Below, piece by piece: positions 7,758 through 15,643 of a stretch of DNA of 64,000 bases (its first letter is position 1; every line of letters starts with the position of its first letter). The stretch is taken from NCBI GenBank assembly GCA_019454985.1, contig JACFNF010000006.1:62001-126000 (forward strand), written 5' to 3'. The stretch comes from Bacteroidales bacterium (lineage in GTDB: Bacteria > Bacteroidota > Bacteroidia > Bacteroidales > F082). Below the pieces are notes generated by a model. The model searched no databases and was not told the origin of the DNA. It was given only the letters and a program-made list of their open reading frames with translations. The translations under genes and the position numbers were made by a program.

Positions 7758-8341
7758 CGGGGGTTGTTCATGATGTATTCGGTAAGCCATGGCATAATTT
7801 TTTGCGACACGCTCCATTCGGGTTGTAAAAATAGCAAACAATCGGGCTTGACGAGAGCGGCATTTTTTTCGGCCCATTCCAAGTCATTCTGGTTTTGTAT
7901 CACCACTTTGAGTTCGTGCGCTTTTGGGTAGATTTCGGGACGAGGCGGCGCATTTTTTTTGGGTGAGAGACAAATCCAGTCCCAGATCCCGCTCAACGGA
8001 TGAGCTCCCGACGTTTCTACCATAGTCTTCACACCCAACTGATGAAGCAGCTGCGTAAAATAATCTAAAGGATAAAGGGAGGGTTCGCCGCCCGTGACGA
8101 CAACTGTTTTTGCCGGAAACGCGGCAGCGCGACGGGCTATCTCGGCGGTGTCAGCGGGCGGGAAATGCTTTGCGTCCCATGAGGGTTTGGTATCGCACCA
8201 GCTGCAACCGACGTCGCAGCCACCAATACGCACAAAGTAAGCAGCGAGGCCCATATTAAAGCCTTCGCCCTGAAGCGTGTAAAACTCCTCCATGAGGGGA
8301 AGTTTCTTCCCGCCTTCAAAAATATCGTTTGTCCGGGTCAT
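7712..8341 (-). CDS. queE: 7-carboxy-7-deazaguanine synthase QueE
   Basis: This 209-residue radical-SAM enzyme of queuosine biosynthesis converts 6-carboxy-5,6,7,8-tetrahydropterin to 7-carboxy-7-deazaguanine. The cluster motif CDVGCSWC (C-x3-C-x2-C) follows the substrate-loop segment FYTLQGEGFNMGLAAYFVRI, and VVVTGGEPSLYPL holds the SAM-binding GGE motif. The length is normal for the short QueE family. Its ATG overlaps the stop of the upstream T9SS gene (ATGA), so translation is probably coupled. Other pathway genes (queC, queD, queF) are not in the window. Confidence 0.93.
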   Translation of the reverse strand: MTRTNDIFEGGKKLPLMEEFYTLQGEGFNMGLAAYFVRIGGCDVGCSWCDTKPSWDAKHFPPADTAEIARRAAAFPAKTVVVTGGEPSLYPLDYFTQLLHQLGVKTMVETSGAHPLSGIWDWICLSPKKNAPPRPEIYPKAHELKVVIQNQNDLEWAEKNAALVKPDCLLFLQPEWSVSQKIMPWLTEYIMNNPRWRMSLQSHKYMLIP

Positions 8342-9606
8342 CAGGGAAGTATGAACGAGCTATAATAAGTTTGATGAAGTGAGGTTGCAGTGATAAGGTA
8401 AAATCCGGCTCTCAGGCCGTGGAGGTCAATCTGTATTGGAACGCTGTTACGGGCTTCACGGTCGAAAACGCATACTTGTCGACCGTAACTATCGAAAATA
8501 GCAAAACGAAACTGCCCCTCAAAATACATCTGCTTGATTTTCAAAACGTAATCCTTAACTGGGTTTTCAATCAGCTCCATCTTTTTTTGAGCCGTAGTTT
8601 TGATGTTCTGGTGAAGTGAGGTGAAGCCTGTCCACATGGAAGTGTTCAACCGAAACACTCTGGCGCTGTAACCAGAGCTTTTCTCAGCCGAGACGAAAGT
8701 CCGAAAAGGAGCATAAAAAGCCACTCCTTCGGTTTGTGTGGCCAGCAGATTGACCAGTTCGAACCGTCGTTTGTTCCCTTTGAGAAAGTCAAACCCGGGA
8801 AAATCCCAAAGAATCCACAAAAAGGGAACATAAGTGCCTTTTGAATAGCCTGTGAGTACCACTTGCCTGGCTTCCGGGTCAAAATCGGCTCCGGTGATCA
8901 GTCCGTTGGAGTTGAAACCACTCAGTTTTTTGGCGGTGTAACTCCCCGGAGTTTTAGGCACGCAATAGAGGTTACAACGCTGGTCGGCTCTGTTTTTCGT
9001 GAAAAGATAAAGCGAGTCGCCGGCCGCAACGATGGCTTCGCAATCAAAGTTATGCTCGCTTTTCAGGCCGGGCAAATACTGGTCTTCATACACAAAAAAG
9101 ATACGGTCGGCCTGAACCGTGGAATTTCCGGCAACGGGGATACTGCTTTTCAGCACTTTGTAAATGGTGAGATCGGTTCTGTTTCCGTCGTTGTTGCCCA
9201 CATCAGCCACATAAACAAAGTCGTCATCGGTGGTAATATCTTCCCAATCCACATTGCTTGCGCCGGCCAAAGTAATCTTTTGGGTAACATTTCCGGAGAT
9301 TGTATCCACCGCATAAAGAATCGGTTGTCCGCCGCTATCGTTGAAAGTCCAGAGTTTCCCGTTGAAGAAAGCCAGTCCGGAGCTTTCTTTCACCGCATTG
9401 GGCAACTCGAAGAGCATAGGGAGTTCGATGACGGTCGTGGGGTAAAGACAGGTTCCATCGTTGGTAGTGGCTTCCGGGTTGTAGTTGGTGGCATTAGGGT
9501 CAGTACAGCCAAAGACAACCGTCTGTCCGTTCATTGCAACAGGCCATAGCATCCATAAAACAAGGAGCATAGCCGGCCGGTTCAAGCTGTTCAAGATGGA
9601 TTTCAT
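8341..9606 (-). CDS. Secreted beta-propeller-like protein with T9SS sorting domain
   Basis: This 421-residue protein has a signal peptide (LLVLWMLWPVAMNGQ region), then the Bacteroidota Asp/Asn-rich motif GCTDPNATNYNPEA...DGTC (about residues 33-53), a central region of about 270 residues with beta-propeller-like strands, and a C-terminal type A T9SS sorting domain (ENPVKDYVLKI ... LHGLRAGFYLITA). It should be exported through Sec and then to the cell surface by the type IX system. The GCTDP motif is found in many Bacteroidota surface proteins and is often calcium related. I infer no enzymatic activity. It sits in the ffh-folD-(this)-queE run, abutting folD exactly. Confidence 0.8.
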   Translation of the reverse strand: MKSILNSLNRPAMLLVLWMLWPVAMNGQTVVFGCTDPNATNYNPEATTNDGTCLYPTTVIELPMLFELPNAVKESSGLAFFNGKLWTFNDSGGQPILYAVDTISGNVTQKITLAGASNVDWEDITTDDDFVYVADVGNNDGNRTDLTIYKVLKSSIPVAGNSTVQADRIFFVYEDQYLPGLKSEHNFDCEAIVAAGDSLYLFTKNRADQRCNLYCVPKTPGSYTAKKLSGFNSNGLITGADFDPEARQVVLTGYSKGTYVPFLWILWDFPGFDFLKGNKRRFELVNLLATQTEGVAFYAPFRTFVSAEKSSGYSARVFRLNTSMWTGFTSLHQNIKTTAQKKMELIENPVKDYVLKIKQMYFEGQFRFAIFDSYGRQVCVFDREARNSVPIQIDLHGLRAGFYLITATSLHQTYYSSFILP

Positions 9607-10488
9607 CTAAGGATAAACCGTTTTTTTGGCTGCTGCGAGGGTATTTTGCAGAAGCGAAACGATAGTCATCGGGCCTACTCCGCCCGGCACAGGCGTGATA
9701 CGCGACACTGTGCCGATCACATCAAGGTAATCCACATCGCCAGCCATGCGATAGCCTTTCGGCGAACTGGGATCATCCACGCGATTGATGCCAACGTCCA
9801 CTACAACAGTGCCTTCCTTCAACATATCCTTTTTCACAAACCCGGCTTGCCCGATAGCCACAAACAACACATCAGCCTGACGGGTGATCTGGTTAAGGTT
9901 TGCCGTTTTCGAATGGCAAAGGGTAACCGTGGCGTTGATTTGTCGGCGCGAAAGCATGACGGCCAAAGGCGTTCCGACGATATTTGAACGGCCAATGATG
10001 ACGCAATGTTTTCCGGCGAGTTCGATGTTGCTGCGTTTGAGCATTTCTACAATCCCGTGAGGCGTTGCAGGCATAAAACAGCTCTGGCCGAGCTGTAAGC
10101 GGCCAATATTGACCGGATGGAAACCGTCCACATCTTTCTCCGGTGCAATGAGCGCGATGATTCTATCAGGATCAATATGTTCAGGGAGAGGCAGTTGCAC
10201 GATGAAACCATCTACTTCTTCATCCTGATTTAAAAAGCGTATGACTTCGGCCAGCTCGCTTTCTTTAGTTGTTTCCGGAAGGCGATAGAGGGTTGAAGTC
10301 ATTCCAACTTCATGACAGACACGTTCTTTTGAAGCCACATACGACTCACTTGCCGGGTCGTGCCCCACGAGGATGGCTGCCAGATGCGGAGCCTTCTGGC
10401 CACTGTCAATCATGGCGGCAACTTCCGCAGCAATTTCTTTTTTTATCGTAGCGGCGATGCTTTTGCCATCAATATCTTTGGTGTTCAT
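9607..10488 (-). CDS. folD: Bifunctional methylenetetrahydrofolate dehydrogenase/cyclohydrolase FolD
   Basis: This 293-residue cytoplasmic enzyme of one-carbon metabolism oxidises 5,10-methylene-THF to methenyl-THF and hydrolyses that to 10-formyl-THF. Family motifs are in order: SYVASKERVCHEVGM (with the catalytic Lys), VQLPLPEHID, PEKDVDGFHPVN, PATPHGIVEML, the NADP-binding VIIGRSNIVGTP and the C-terminal TPVPGGVGPMT. It lies 10 bases downstream of ffh and is probably in the same transcript. Confidence 0.96.
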   Translation of the reverse strand: MNTKDIDGKSIAATIKKEIAAEVAAMIDSGQKAPHLAAILVGHDPASESYVASKERVCHEVGMTSTLYRLPETTKESELAEVIRFLNQDEEVDGFIVQLPLPEHIDPDRIIALIAPEKDVDGFHPVNIGRLQLGQSCFMPATPHGIVEMLKRSNIELAGKHCVIIGRSNIVGTPLAVMLSRRQINATVTLCHSKTANLNQITRQADVLFVAIGQAGFVKKDMLKEGTVVVDVGINRVDDPSSPKGYRMAGDVDYLDVIGTVSRITPVPGGVGPMTIVSLLQNTLAAAKKTVYP

Positions 10489-10498
10489 GATTATTTTT

Positions 10499-11836
10499 TT
10501 ATCGTTGCTGCCTCAGTTGCTGCATCATCTGCATCATTTTGCGGCTTCCGCCTGAGGTCATCATTTTCATCATTTTGGCCGTTTCGTCAAATTGTTTGAT
10601 CAGACGGTTGACTTCGACGATGCTGTTTCCGCTGCCATCGGCAATTCTTTTGCGGCGGCTGCCGTTGAGCAGTTTCGGGTTTTCCCTTTCGGCCGGCGTC
10701 ATGCTATAGATGATTGCTTCGATACTTTTGAAGGCATCTTCTTCTATTTCGGTATCTTTCAGGGCTTTACCCATTCCCGGAATCATTCCGGCAAGGTCTT
10801 TGATATTGCCCATCTTTTTGATTTGCTGGATTTGTTTCAGAAAGTCGTTAAAATTGAACTCGTTTTTGGCTAACTTTCGTTTGAGCAGTTTGGCTTCTTC
10901 CTCGTCGTACTGTTCCTGTGCTTTCTCCACGAGCGAGACGATATCGCCCATACCGAGGATACGGTCGGCCATACGTTTGGGATAAAACACATCGAGGGCA
11001 TCCATTTTTTCACCGATTCCCACAAACTTGATAGGTTTATCCACCACCGATTTGATGGTCAGGGCAGCACCGCCACGGGTGTCGCCATCCAATTTGGTGA
11101 GCACCACCCCATCGTAATCGAGCCTGTCGTTAAAGGCTTTAGCCGTGTTTACCGCATCCTGTCCGGTCATGGAATCCACCACAAACAGCACTTCCTGCGG
11201 CTGAACGGTCTTTTTGATGTTGGCGATTTCGGCCATCATCTGCTCGTCAATGGCCAGACGGCCGGCGGTGTCAATGATGACGACATTTTTTGCTTTTTCC
11301 TTGGCAAACTGTATGGCATTGCGGGCAATCGTCACAGGGTCTTTCTGCGACTCGTCGGAATAGACATCCACTTCCACCTGTTCGCCCAACACCTTGAGCT
11401 GGTTGATGGCAGCGGGCCTGTACACGTCGCAGGCGACTAACAAGGGTTGGCGGCCTTTTTTCCTTTTCAGGTAGTTGGCTAATTTTGCCGAAAAAGTTGT
11501 TTTACCCGAACCTTGCAATCCGGCAATGAGAATCACCGTCGGGTTGCCTTTCAGGTTGATATCAGTAGCTTCACCGCCCATAAGGGCCGTCAGCTCGTCG
11601 TGCATGATCTTCACCATGAGCTGCCCGGGCGAGACAGAAGTCAGGATCTTTTGCCCAAGCGCCTGATCTTTCACACGCGTGGTGAAATCCTTGGCTATTT
11701 TGTAACTGACGTCGGCATCTAAAAGCGCTTTGCGTACCTCTTTCAGCGTTTCGGCAACATTGATCTCGCTGATGTGCCCCTGCCCTCGGAGTATCTTAAA
11801 CGAACGTTCTAACTTGTCACTGAGTCCTTCAAACAT
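10499..11836 (-). CDS. ffh: Signal recognition particle protein Ffh (SRP54)
   Basis: This 445-residue GTPase of the signal recognition particle binds signal peptides and 4.5S RNA and docks with FtsY to deliver nascent membrane proteins to SecYEG. The N domain begins [14 protein letters not shown]. The G domain shows [16 protein letters not shown] (G1), [10 protein letters not shown] and [14 protein letters not shown]. The methionine-rich M domain ends with the usual MMKMM and MMQMMQQ tail. The frame stays open upstream to 12082, but the ATG at 11836 matches the family N-terminus and sits just after a good promoter at 11861-11893. It heads the minus-strand run ffh-folD-T9SS protein-queE-OmpA. 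Confidence 0.96.
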   Translation of the reverse strand: MFEGLSDKLERSFKILRGQGHISEINVAETLKEVRKALLDADVSYKIAKDFTTRVKDQALGQKILTSVSPGQLMVKIMHDELTALMGGEATDINLKGNPTVILIAGLQGSGKTTFSAKLANYLKRKKGRQPLLVACDVYRPAAINQLKVLGEQVEVDVYSDESQKDPVTIARNAIQFAKEKAKNVVIIDTAGRLAIDEQMMAEIANIKKTVQPQEVLFVVDSMTGQDAVNTAKAFNDRLDYDGVVLTKLDGDTRGGAALTIKSVVDKPIKFVGIGEKMDALDVFYPKRMADRILGMGDIVSLVEKAQEQYDEEEAKLLKRKLAKNEFNFNDFLKQIQQIKKMGNIKDLAGMIPGMGKALKDTEIEEDAFKSIEAIIYSMTPAERENPKLLNGSRRKRIADGSGNSIVEVNRLIKQFDETAKMMKMMTSGGSRKMMQMMQQLRQQR

Positions 11837-11860
11837 AGTTTCGCTATTTTTTTCAGATTG

Positions 11861-11893
11861 CAAATGTACGGGAAATTCGTTACAAGCGGCAAA
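11861..11893 (-). promoter_or_regulatory. Promoter of ffh (TTTG-N21-TACATTTG)
   Basis: On the minus strand the -7 element TACATTTG (11861-11868) and a TTTG -33 element (11890-11893) are separated by 21 bases, within the Bacteroidota consensus. The predicted transcript starts about 20 bases before the ffh ATG. Confidence 0.65.
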
Positions 11894-12027
11894 AACGTAA
11901 GCCAACGCAATGAATGTGCGCAATGAATCATACCGACTGAAAAAACTCAATCTTAGTTGGCGATTAAAAGAAAGTTTGCATATCATTTGAGGAAAAAAGT
12001 CAGAATGAAATAGGTTTAAAATTTTCG

Positions 12028-12035
12028 TAAATTTG
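12028..12035 (+). promoter_or_regulatory. -7 element (TAAATTTG) for the restriction-modification locus
   Basis: TAAATTTG fits TAnnTTTG and lies 31 bases before the ATG at 12067, the inferred original methyltransferase start. The -33 element is not clear. Confidence 0.45.
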
Positions 12036-12066
12036 TGGTTTAGATTCTGAGTAAACGAACGAACAA

Positions 12067-12114
12067 ATGCTACATCAAACAAAGCATCTCATTATAAACG
12101 GAGACAGCTGACAG
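12067..12114 (+). pseudogene. Severed N-terminus of the DNA methyltransferase, ending in an in-frame TGA
   Basis: From the ATG at 12067 the frame reads [14 protein letters not shown], then TGA at 12109-12111, then Gln and the Met at 12115 of the downstream methyltransferase, all in one frame. The IINGDS segment is what is normally found just before the first catalytic block in beta-class methyltransferases, so these codons are the lost beginning of that gene. A CGA (Arg) to TGA change is the simplest explanation. The restart ATG is only 3 bases beyond the stop, so re-initiation is possible. Confidence 0.7.
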
Positions 12115-13359
12115 ATGAGCGAGTTACACGATCAAAGTGTTCATTTGATTGTTACCTCTCCTCCCTATTGGCAATTAAAAGATTATGGAGCTGATCAGCA
12201 AATCGGTTTTCATGATGACTATGAGACATACATCAACCATTTGAATTTAACCTGGCAGGAATGTTTTCGTGTATTACACAATGGCTGCCGTCTTTGTATC
12301 AATATAGGTGATCAATTTGCCCGTTCCACCTATTATGGTCGTTATAAAATCATTCCAATTCATACAGAAATTATTAAATTCTGCGAGATGATCGGCTTTG
12401 ATTTTATGGGGCAGATTATTTGGCAAAAGGCAACGACAATGAACACATCAGGTGGAGCCAGCATTATGGGAAGTTTCCCATATCCTAGAAATGGAATCGT
12501 TAAATTGGATTTTGAATATATTTTGTTGTTCAAAAAACAAGGTGATGCGCCAAAGCCAACGAAAGAGCAAAAAGACCATTCTGCCTTAACCAATGAAGAA
12601 TGGAACACCTTTTTTAATGGGCATTGGTATTTTCCCGGAGCCAAACAAGACAAACATTTGGCCATGTTCCCCGAAGAATTGCCACATCGTTTGATTAAAA
12701 TGTTTTCGTTTCATGGCGAAACCGTTTTAGACCCTTTTATGGGAAGTGGAACAACTGCCTTAGCAGCAAAAAACTTAAACAGAAATTCGATTGGTTATGA
12801 GATCCATTCGGATTTTATTCCAATCATCAAAGAAAAAATCGGTGGTGATGATGCATTTTCAGCAGTTGAAATCAAGGTTATTCACCAGGCAAAATTCAAT
12901 CCGGATTTTGAAAAAAGACTCAAGGAATTACCCTATCGGTTTGTTGACTCGCACAAATTAGATAAAAAAATTGATATTAAGAAAATTCAATACGGTTCAA
13001 AAATTGATGCCAACAGTACCGGAAAACGTGAAGACTTCTTCACAGCAAAGGAAATCATCAGCCCAGAACTCATTCGTCTGAGCAACAATCTCATCATTCG
13101 TTTGATTGGGATTAAAGAAAATCCGGCTGTCAATGGAAAAGCGATTGATTATCTGATAAATAAGGTTCTCGGAAAAAAAGTATTTCTCAAATACGATGAA
13201 GTAAAGCACGACATTGACAATCATTTAATGGCTTATCTCTATCTCGAAAACAAAACATTCATCAACGCACATCTCATCAAAGAAAATCTTGCGTTGGTGG
13301 ATAATTCTATTGTTTTTCGATACCAATCAAAATTCAATAAACTCATTGCCAATGGATAA
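12115..13359 (+). CDS. Site-specific DNA methyltransferase (beta class, MjaI-like) with C-terminal SNase-like fold
   Basis: This open stretch of 414 residues encodes an amino-methyltransferase of the beta class. The catalytic TSPPYW (motif IV) is at about residues 15-20 and the SAM-binding DPFMGSGTTALAA (motif I) at about 205-217. The segments CRLCINIGDQFARS, MGSFPYPRNGI and AMFPEELPHRLIKMF resemble the N4-cytosine group that includes the CTAG enzyme M.MjaI. The last roughly 110 residues look like a staphylococcal-nuclease fold (IIRLIGIKENP ... AYLYLENKTFINAHLI) without its catalytic acid and arginine residues. The true N-terminus is cut off by an in-frame TGA. The next gene overlaps its 3' end by 8 bases. 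Compared with its neighbours the DNA is AT-rich, suggesting transfer. Confidence 0.82.
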   Translation: MSELHDQSVHLIVTSPPYWQLKDYGADQQIGFHDDYETYINHLNLTWQECFRVLHNGCRLCINIGDQFARSTYYGRYKIIPIHTEIIKFCEMIGFDFMGQIIWQKATTMNTSGGASIMGSFPYPRNGIVKLDFEYILLFKKQGDAPKPTKEQKDHSALTNEEWNTFFNGHWYFPGAKQDKHLAMFPEELPHRLIKMFSFHGETVLDPFMGSGTTALAAKNLNRNSIGYEIHSDFIPIIKEKIGGDDAFSAVEIKVIHQAKFNPDFEKRLKELPYRFVDSHKLDKKIDIKKIQYGSKIDANSTGKREDFFTAKEIISPELIRLSNNLIIRLIGIKENPAVNGKAIDYLINKVLGKKVFLKYDEVKHDIDNHLMAYLYLENKTFINAHLIKENLALVDNSIVFRYQSKFNKLIANG

Positions 13360-14059
13360 AAAAGAAAACAAAAGATATTCTTTGGAGTTTGGCAAAAAGG
13401 AAAAAGTCCTGAATTATACCACACAAACTTACCAACTTTCAAGACCAAACAAAGTTGGTGCGGTTATGGCATTAATCAGAGAATGTCAGCCAAAAACGAT
13501 TGAAGAATGGGAAAAGTGGTATTTTGAAAACGCCTTTACTGCCGGAAAAAACAATATTAAAATATCGAGAGAAAGCTTGCAGGAACTTGGAGAGCGACTT
13601 TACACGAAAATAACTGAAGTGGTGATTCCCGAGTGACAGGAAGCATTTCGTTCCTTAACAAAAGAGGATTGTTACGATTACATCTACAATCTGACAATCA
13701 ATAGAACTTATGATGGCTATTTGAGAGAGAAGTCAGTTGTCAACGATGGTTTGGCCATAACGTTTCCTGAGATACGTTTTGAAGAAAGTCCTTCGGAGCT
13801 CGACCATGCGGGCGACATTGATTATCTTGGTTATGTGACTAAAAATTTAGCATTCGGAATCCAGATTAAGCCCATCACAGCTTCCTCAAACTTTGGAAAT
13901 TATTCGGTTTCCGAAAGAATGAAAGCAAGTTTTGAGCGTTTTACAAACGATTTCGGAGGAAAGGTTTTTATCCTTTACAGTTTGGATGGCGAGATTGCCA
14001 ATAAAGAAGAAATCGAAAAAATCAGGGTGGAGATTTTACGACTGCGTCAAAATGAATAG
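13352..14059 (+). pseudogene. MjaI-like restriction endonuclease interrupted by an in-frame TGA
   Basis: Starting at the ATG at 13352 (overlapping the methyltransferase end by 8 bases), 94 codons lead to a TGA at 13634-13636. The same frame then continues for another 140 codons to a TAG at 14057-14059. The second half contains a plausible nuclease core: ELDHAGDIDYLGYV, then FGIQIKP (a D...xIK pattern like a PD-(D/E)xK site) and FGGKVFILYSLDGE. Downstream-gene position and sequence character point to the MjaI family of restriction enzymes (CTAG), which I assign with moderate confidence. The stop can be explained by TGG to TGA or CGA to TGA. Only the catalytic-half ORF without its N-terminal third could still be made, so the enzyme is probably inactive. 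Confidence 0.7.
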
Positions 14060-14147
14060 CATCCTTAGAAGATCTATTCTCCAACCTAAAAAGTCATCTC
14101 CCCTTTCGGTAATAAGCGGCTGTAATTCTTCAGCTTGAAAATCCTTT

Positions 14148-15632
14148 TCAATGGTTTTGTTGCTGTTTTTGGTCATAGACCCATTCGGCATCTAACCGCA
14201 ACATCTCGTCCACACTGATTTTTCGGTCGGCGGCTTTGGTTTTCACCTGCGAAAACCATTCGGGTGAGCCCTGAATGGCCATTTCAATCATGGAAATCAC
14301 CTCAGCCTTATCCTGATACAGCTCGGGATGTTTCTGCCAATCGTCGAACATGCGGCCTTTTGCTTCGTTTTCCAAACGCACGGTCAAAGGAATATTTTGG
14401 GCTTTGGCTTCATGATAAAGTCGGATAAACTCGAGGTTGCCGATTCTAACCTCGTTGCGAAAAAAGTCCTCGCGACTGATGCGCCCTGGGAAGAAATGTT
14501 CATAAAGAAAAGTATCGAAGCCCCAGGCAAAATTTTGATGAAAACGCTCGGTAATCATAATCAAAATCAAATCGTTTTCCAAAACCGCCTTAACGGCATC
14601 CAAATCGCTGACGAGTCCGGTTTCAGCTCCAACCTCGTTGTAAATCAATTTGTTGTAGTACCAAAAATGATTATCGGCAAAGGTATTCAGCAGGAGTTGT
14701 TCGTTTTGCCAGTTAAAATAGAAGCTGTCGCCCACGATGAGGAGTTTGGGCGCATTGGCCGGTTTTTCAGGAAAATGAAGTTTCGGATACGCCACATTCC
14801 CCACCGGAGGTGCTGTCAACAGGTTCATAGCTAACCAGATATCATCATCCGGATGCCGCAGTTCGTGTGCCGGCACGATTTCCTGAACATCAAATGTTTG
14901 AATACGTCCGGGAAAAAGCTTTTCCAGATACCGGAAAAGGCTGTCGGCTGCCAGCACAGCACCATAATACGACCAATGGGTTCCGGTTTTGGGGAAAAGG
15001 TCGAAGGCCGAAGTATCGGCCCATTGCCGGAAGGCCTGGTTTAGGTCGAACAGATGCAGGCCGGCCGTCGAAAAATGCTTCACCATCGCATGATAGTTGT
15101 CGTTGCCGATGGGCTTTCCGGCATATTTGACAGGAAAATGTTCGGGATAAACCGTTCCCTTTCCGGGCTCAACAACCACAACAAGCTGTTTTGCCAGCTT
15201 TTGCAAGGTGTCGTTCAACGTCTTGAGCTGATGAGCCTTTTGCTGCCACACTTCCTCTCCCAGAAAAAACTCACCGGTCGCGGCACGCAGATAATCTTCC
15301 TCATAAAGTTGGCCCTGCCGGCCTATCAGCACGCCTTCGGCATTGGCCTTGCTGAAAAGGCTGAACTGCCATTGGTTGTATAGACGGACAAGGCTGTTGC
15401 GAAAACCAATACCTTCTTCAATCCTTTTGTTGGTGGTTGTCTGAAAACTTCCGTCAAGCCAGTTGGCCCACCCGAGGCTGTCGGATAGGTTTTCGGATGT
15501 ATGGGCAAAAGCACCGGAAAGAGGGGGATCTTGCACCAAAGTCCATTTTTTCTGCAACATCGGCAAAAAAAGCACACCCAACAACAAGGCGAAGAGCGTG
15601 TTTTTCAACCACAAAAAACCATTTTCAGACAT
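14148..15632 (-). CDS. AlgJ/AlgX-like SGNH-type acetyltransferase/hydrolase protein
   Basis: This 494-residue protein has one N-terminal hydrophobic segment (NTLFALLLGVLFLPML, about residues 10-26) that could be an anchor or signal peptide. The rest resembles the SGNH-hydrolase-like domain of AlgJ and AlgX, which O-acetylate exopolysaccharides in the periplasm. Visible markers are VLIGRQGQLYEEDY, the His-bearing GTHWSYYGAVLAADSLF, and LIVGDSFYFNW with the candidate catalytic Ser. Such proteins usually work with an MBOAT acyl carrier (AlgI) encoded beside them. None is present in the window, so it may be orphaned or use a partner elsewhere. It is followed upstream (11 bases) by the large cysteine peptidase gene on the same strand. 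Confidence 0.72.
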   Translation of the reverse strand: MSENGFLWLKNTLFALLLGVLFLPMLQKKWTLVQDPPLSGAFAHTSENLSDSLGWANWLDGSFQTTTNKRIEEGIGFRNSLVRLYNQWQFSLFSKANAEGVLIGRQGQLYEEDYLRAATGEFFLGEEVWQQKAHQLKTLNDTLQKLAKQLVVVVEPGKGTVYPEHFPVKYAGKPIGNDNYHAMVKHFSTAGLHLFDLNQAFRQWADTSAFDLFPKTGTHWSYYGAVLAADSLFRYLEKLFPGRIQTFDVQEIVPAHELRHPDDDIWLAMNLLTAPPVGNVAYPKLHFPEKPANAPKLLIVGDSFYFNWQNEQLLLNTFADNHFWYYNKLIYNEVGAETGLVSDLDAVKAVLENDLILIMITERFHQNFAWGFDTFLYEHFFPGRISREDFFRNEVRIGNLEFIRLYHEAKAQNIPLTVRLENEAKGRMFDDWQKHPELYQDKAEVISMIEMAIQGSPEWFSQVKTKAADRKISVDEMLRLDAEWVYDQKQQQNH

Positions 15633-15643
15633 AAATTCAGCCT

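Noticed and set aside
10499..12082. An 82-residue N-terminal extension of Ffh.
   Set aside because: It contains no family sequence and lies upstream of a good promoter (11861-11893); Ffh starts at 11836.
12109..13636. TGA codons in the methyltransferase and endonuclease as selenocysteine or a recoded codon.
   Set aside because: Nearby genes use TGA as a normal stop, no SECIS-like hairpin was evident, and the AbiE toxin has TAG and TAA lesions of the same kind, which recoding of TGA would not explain.
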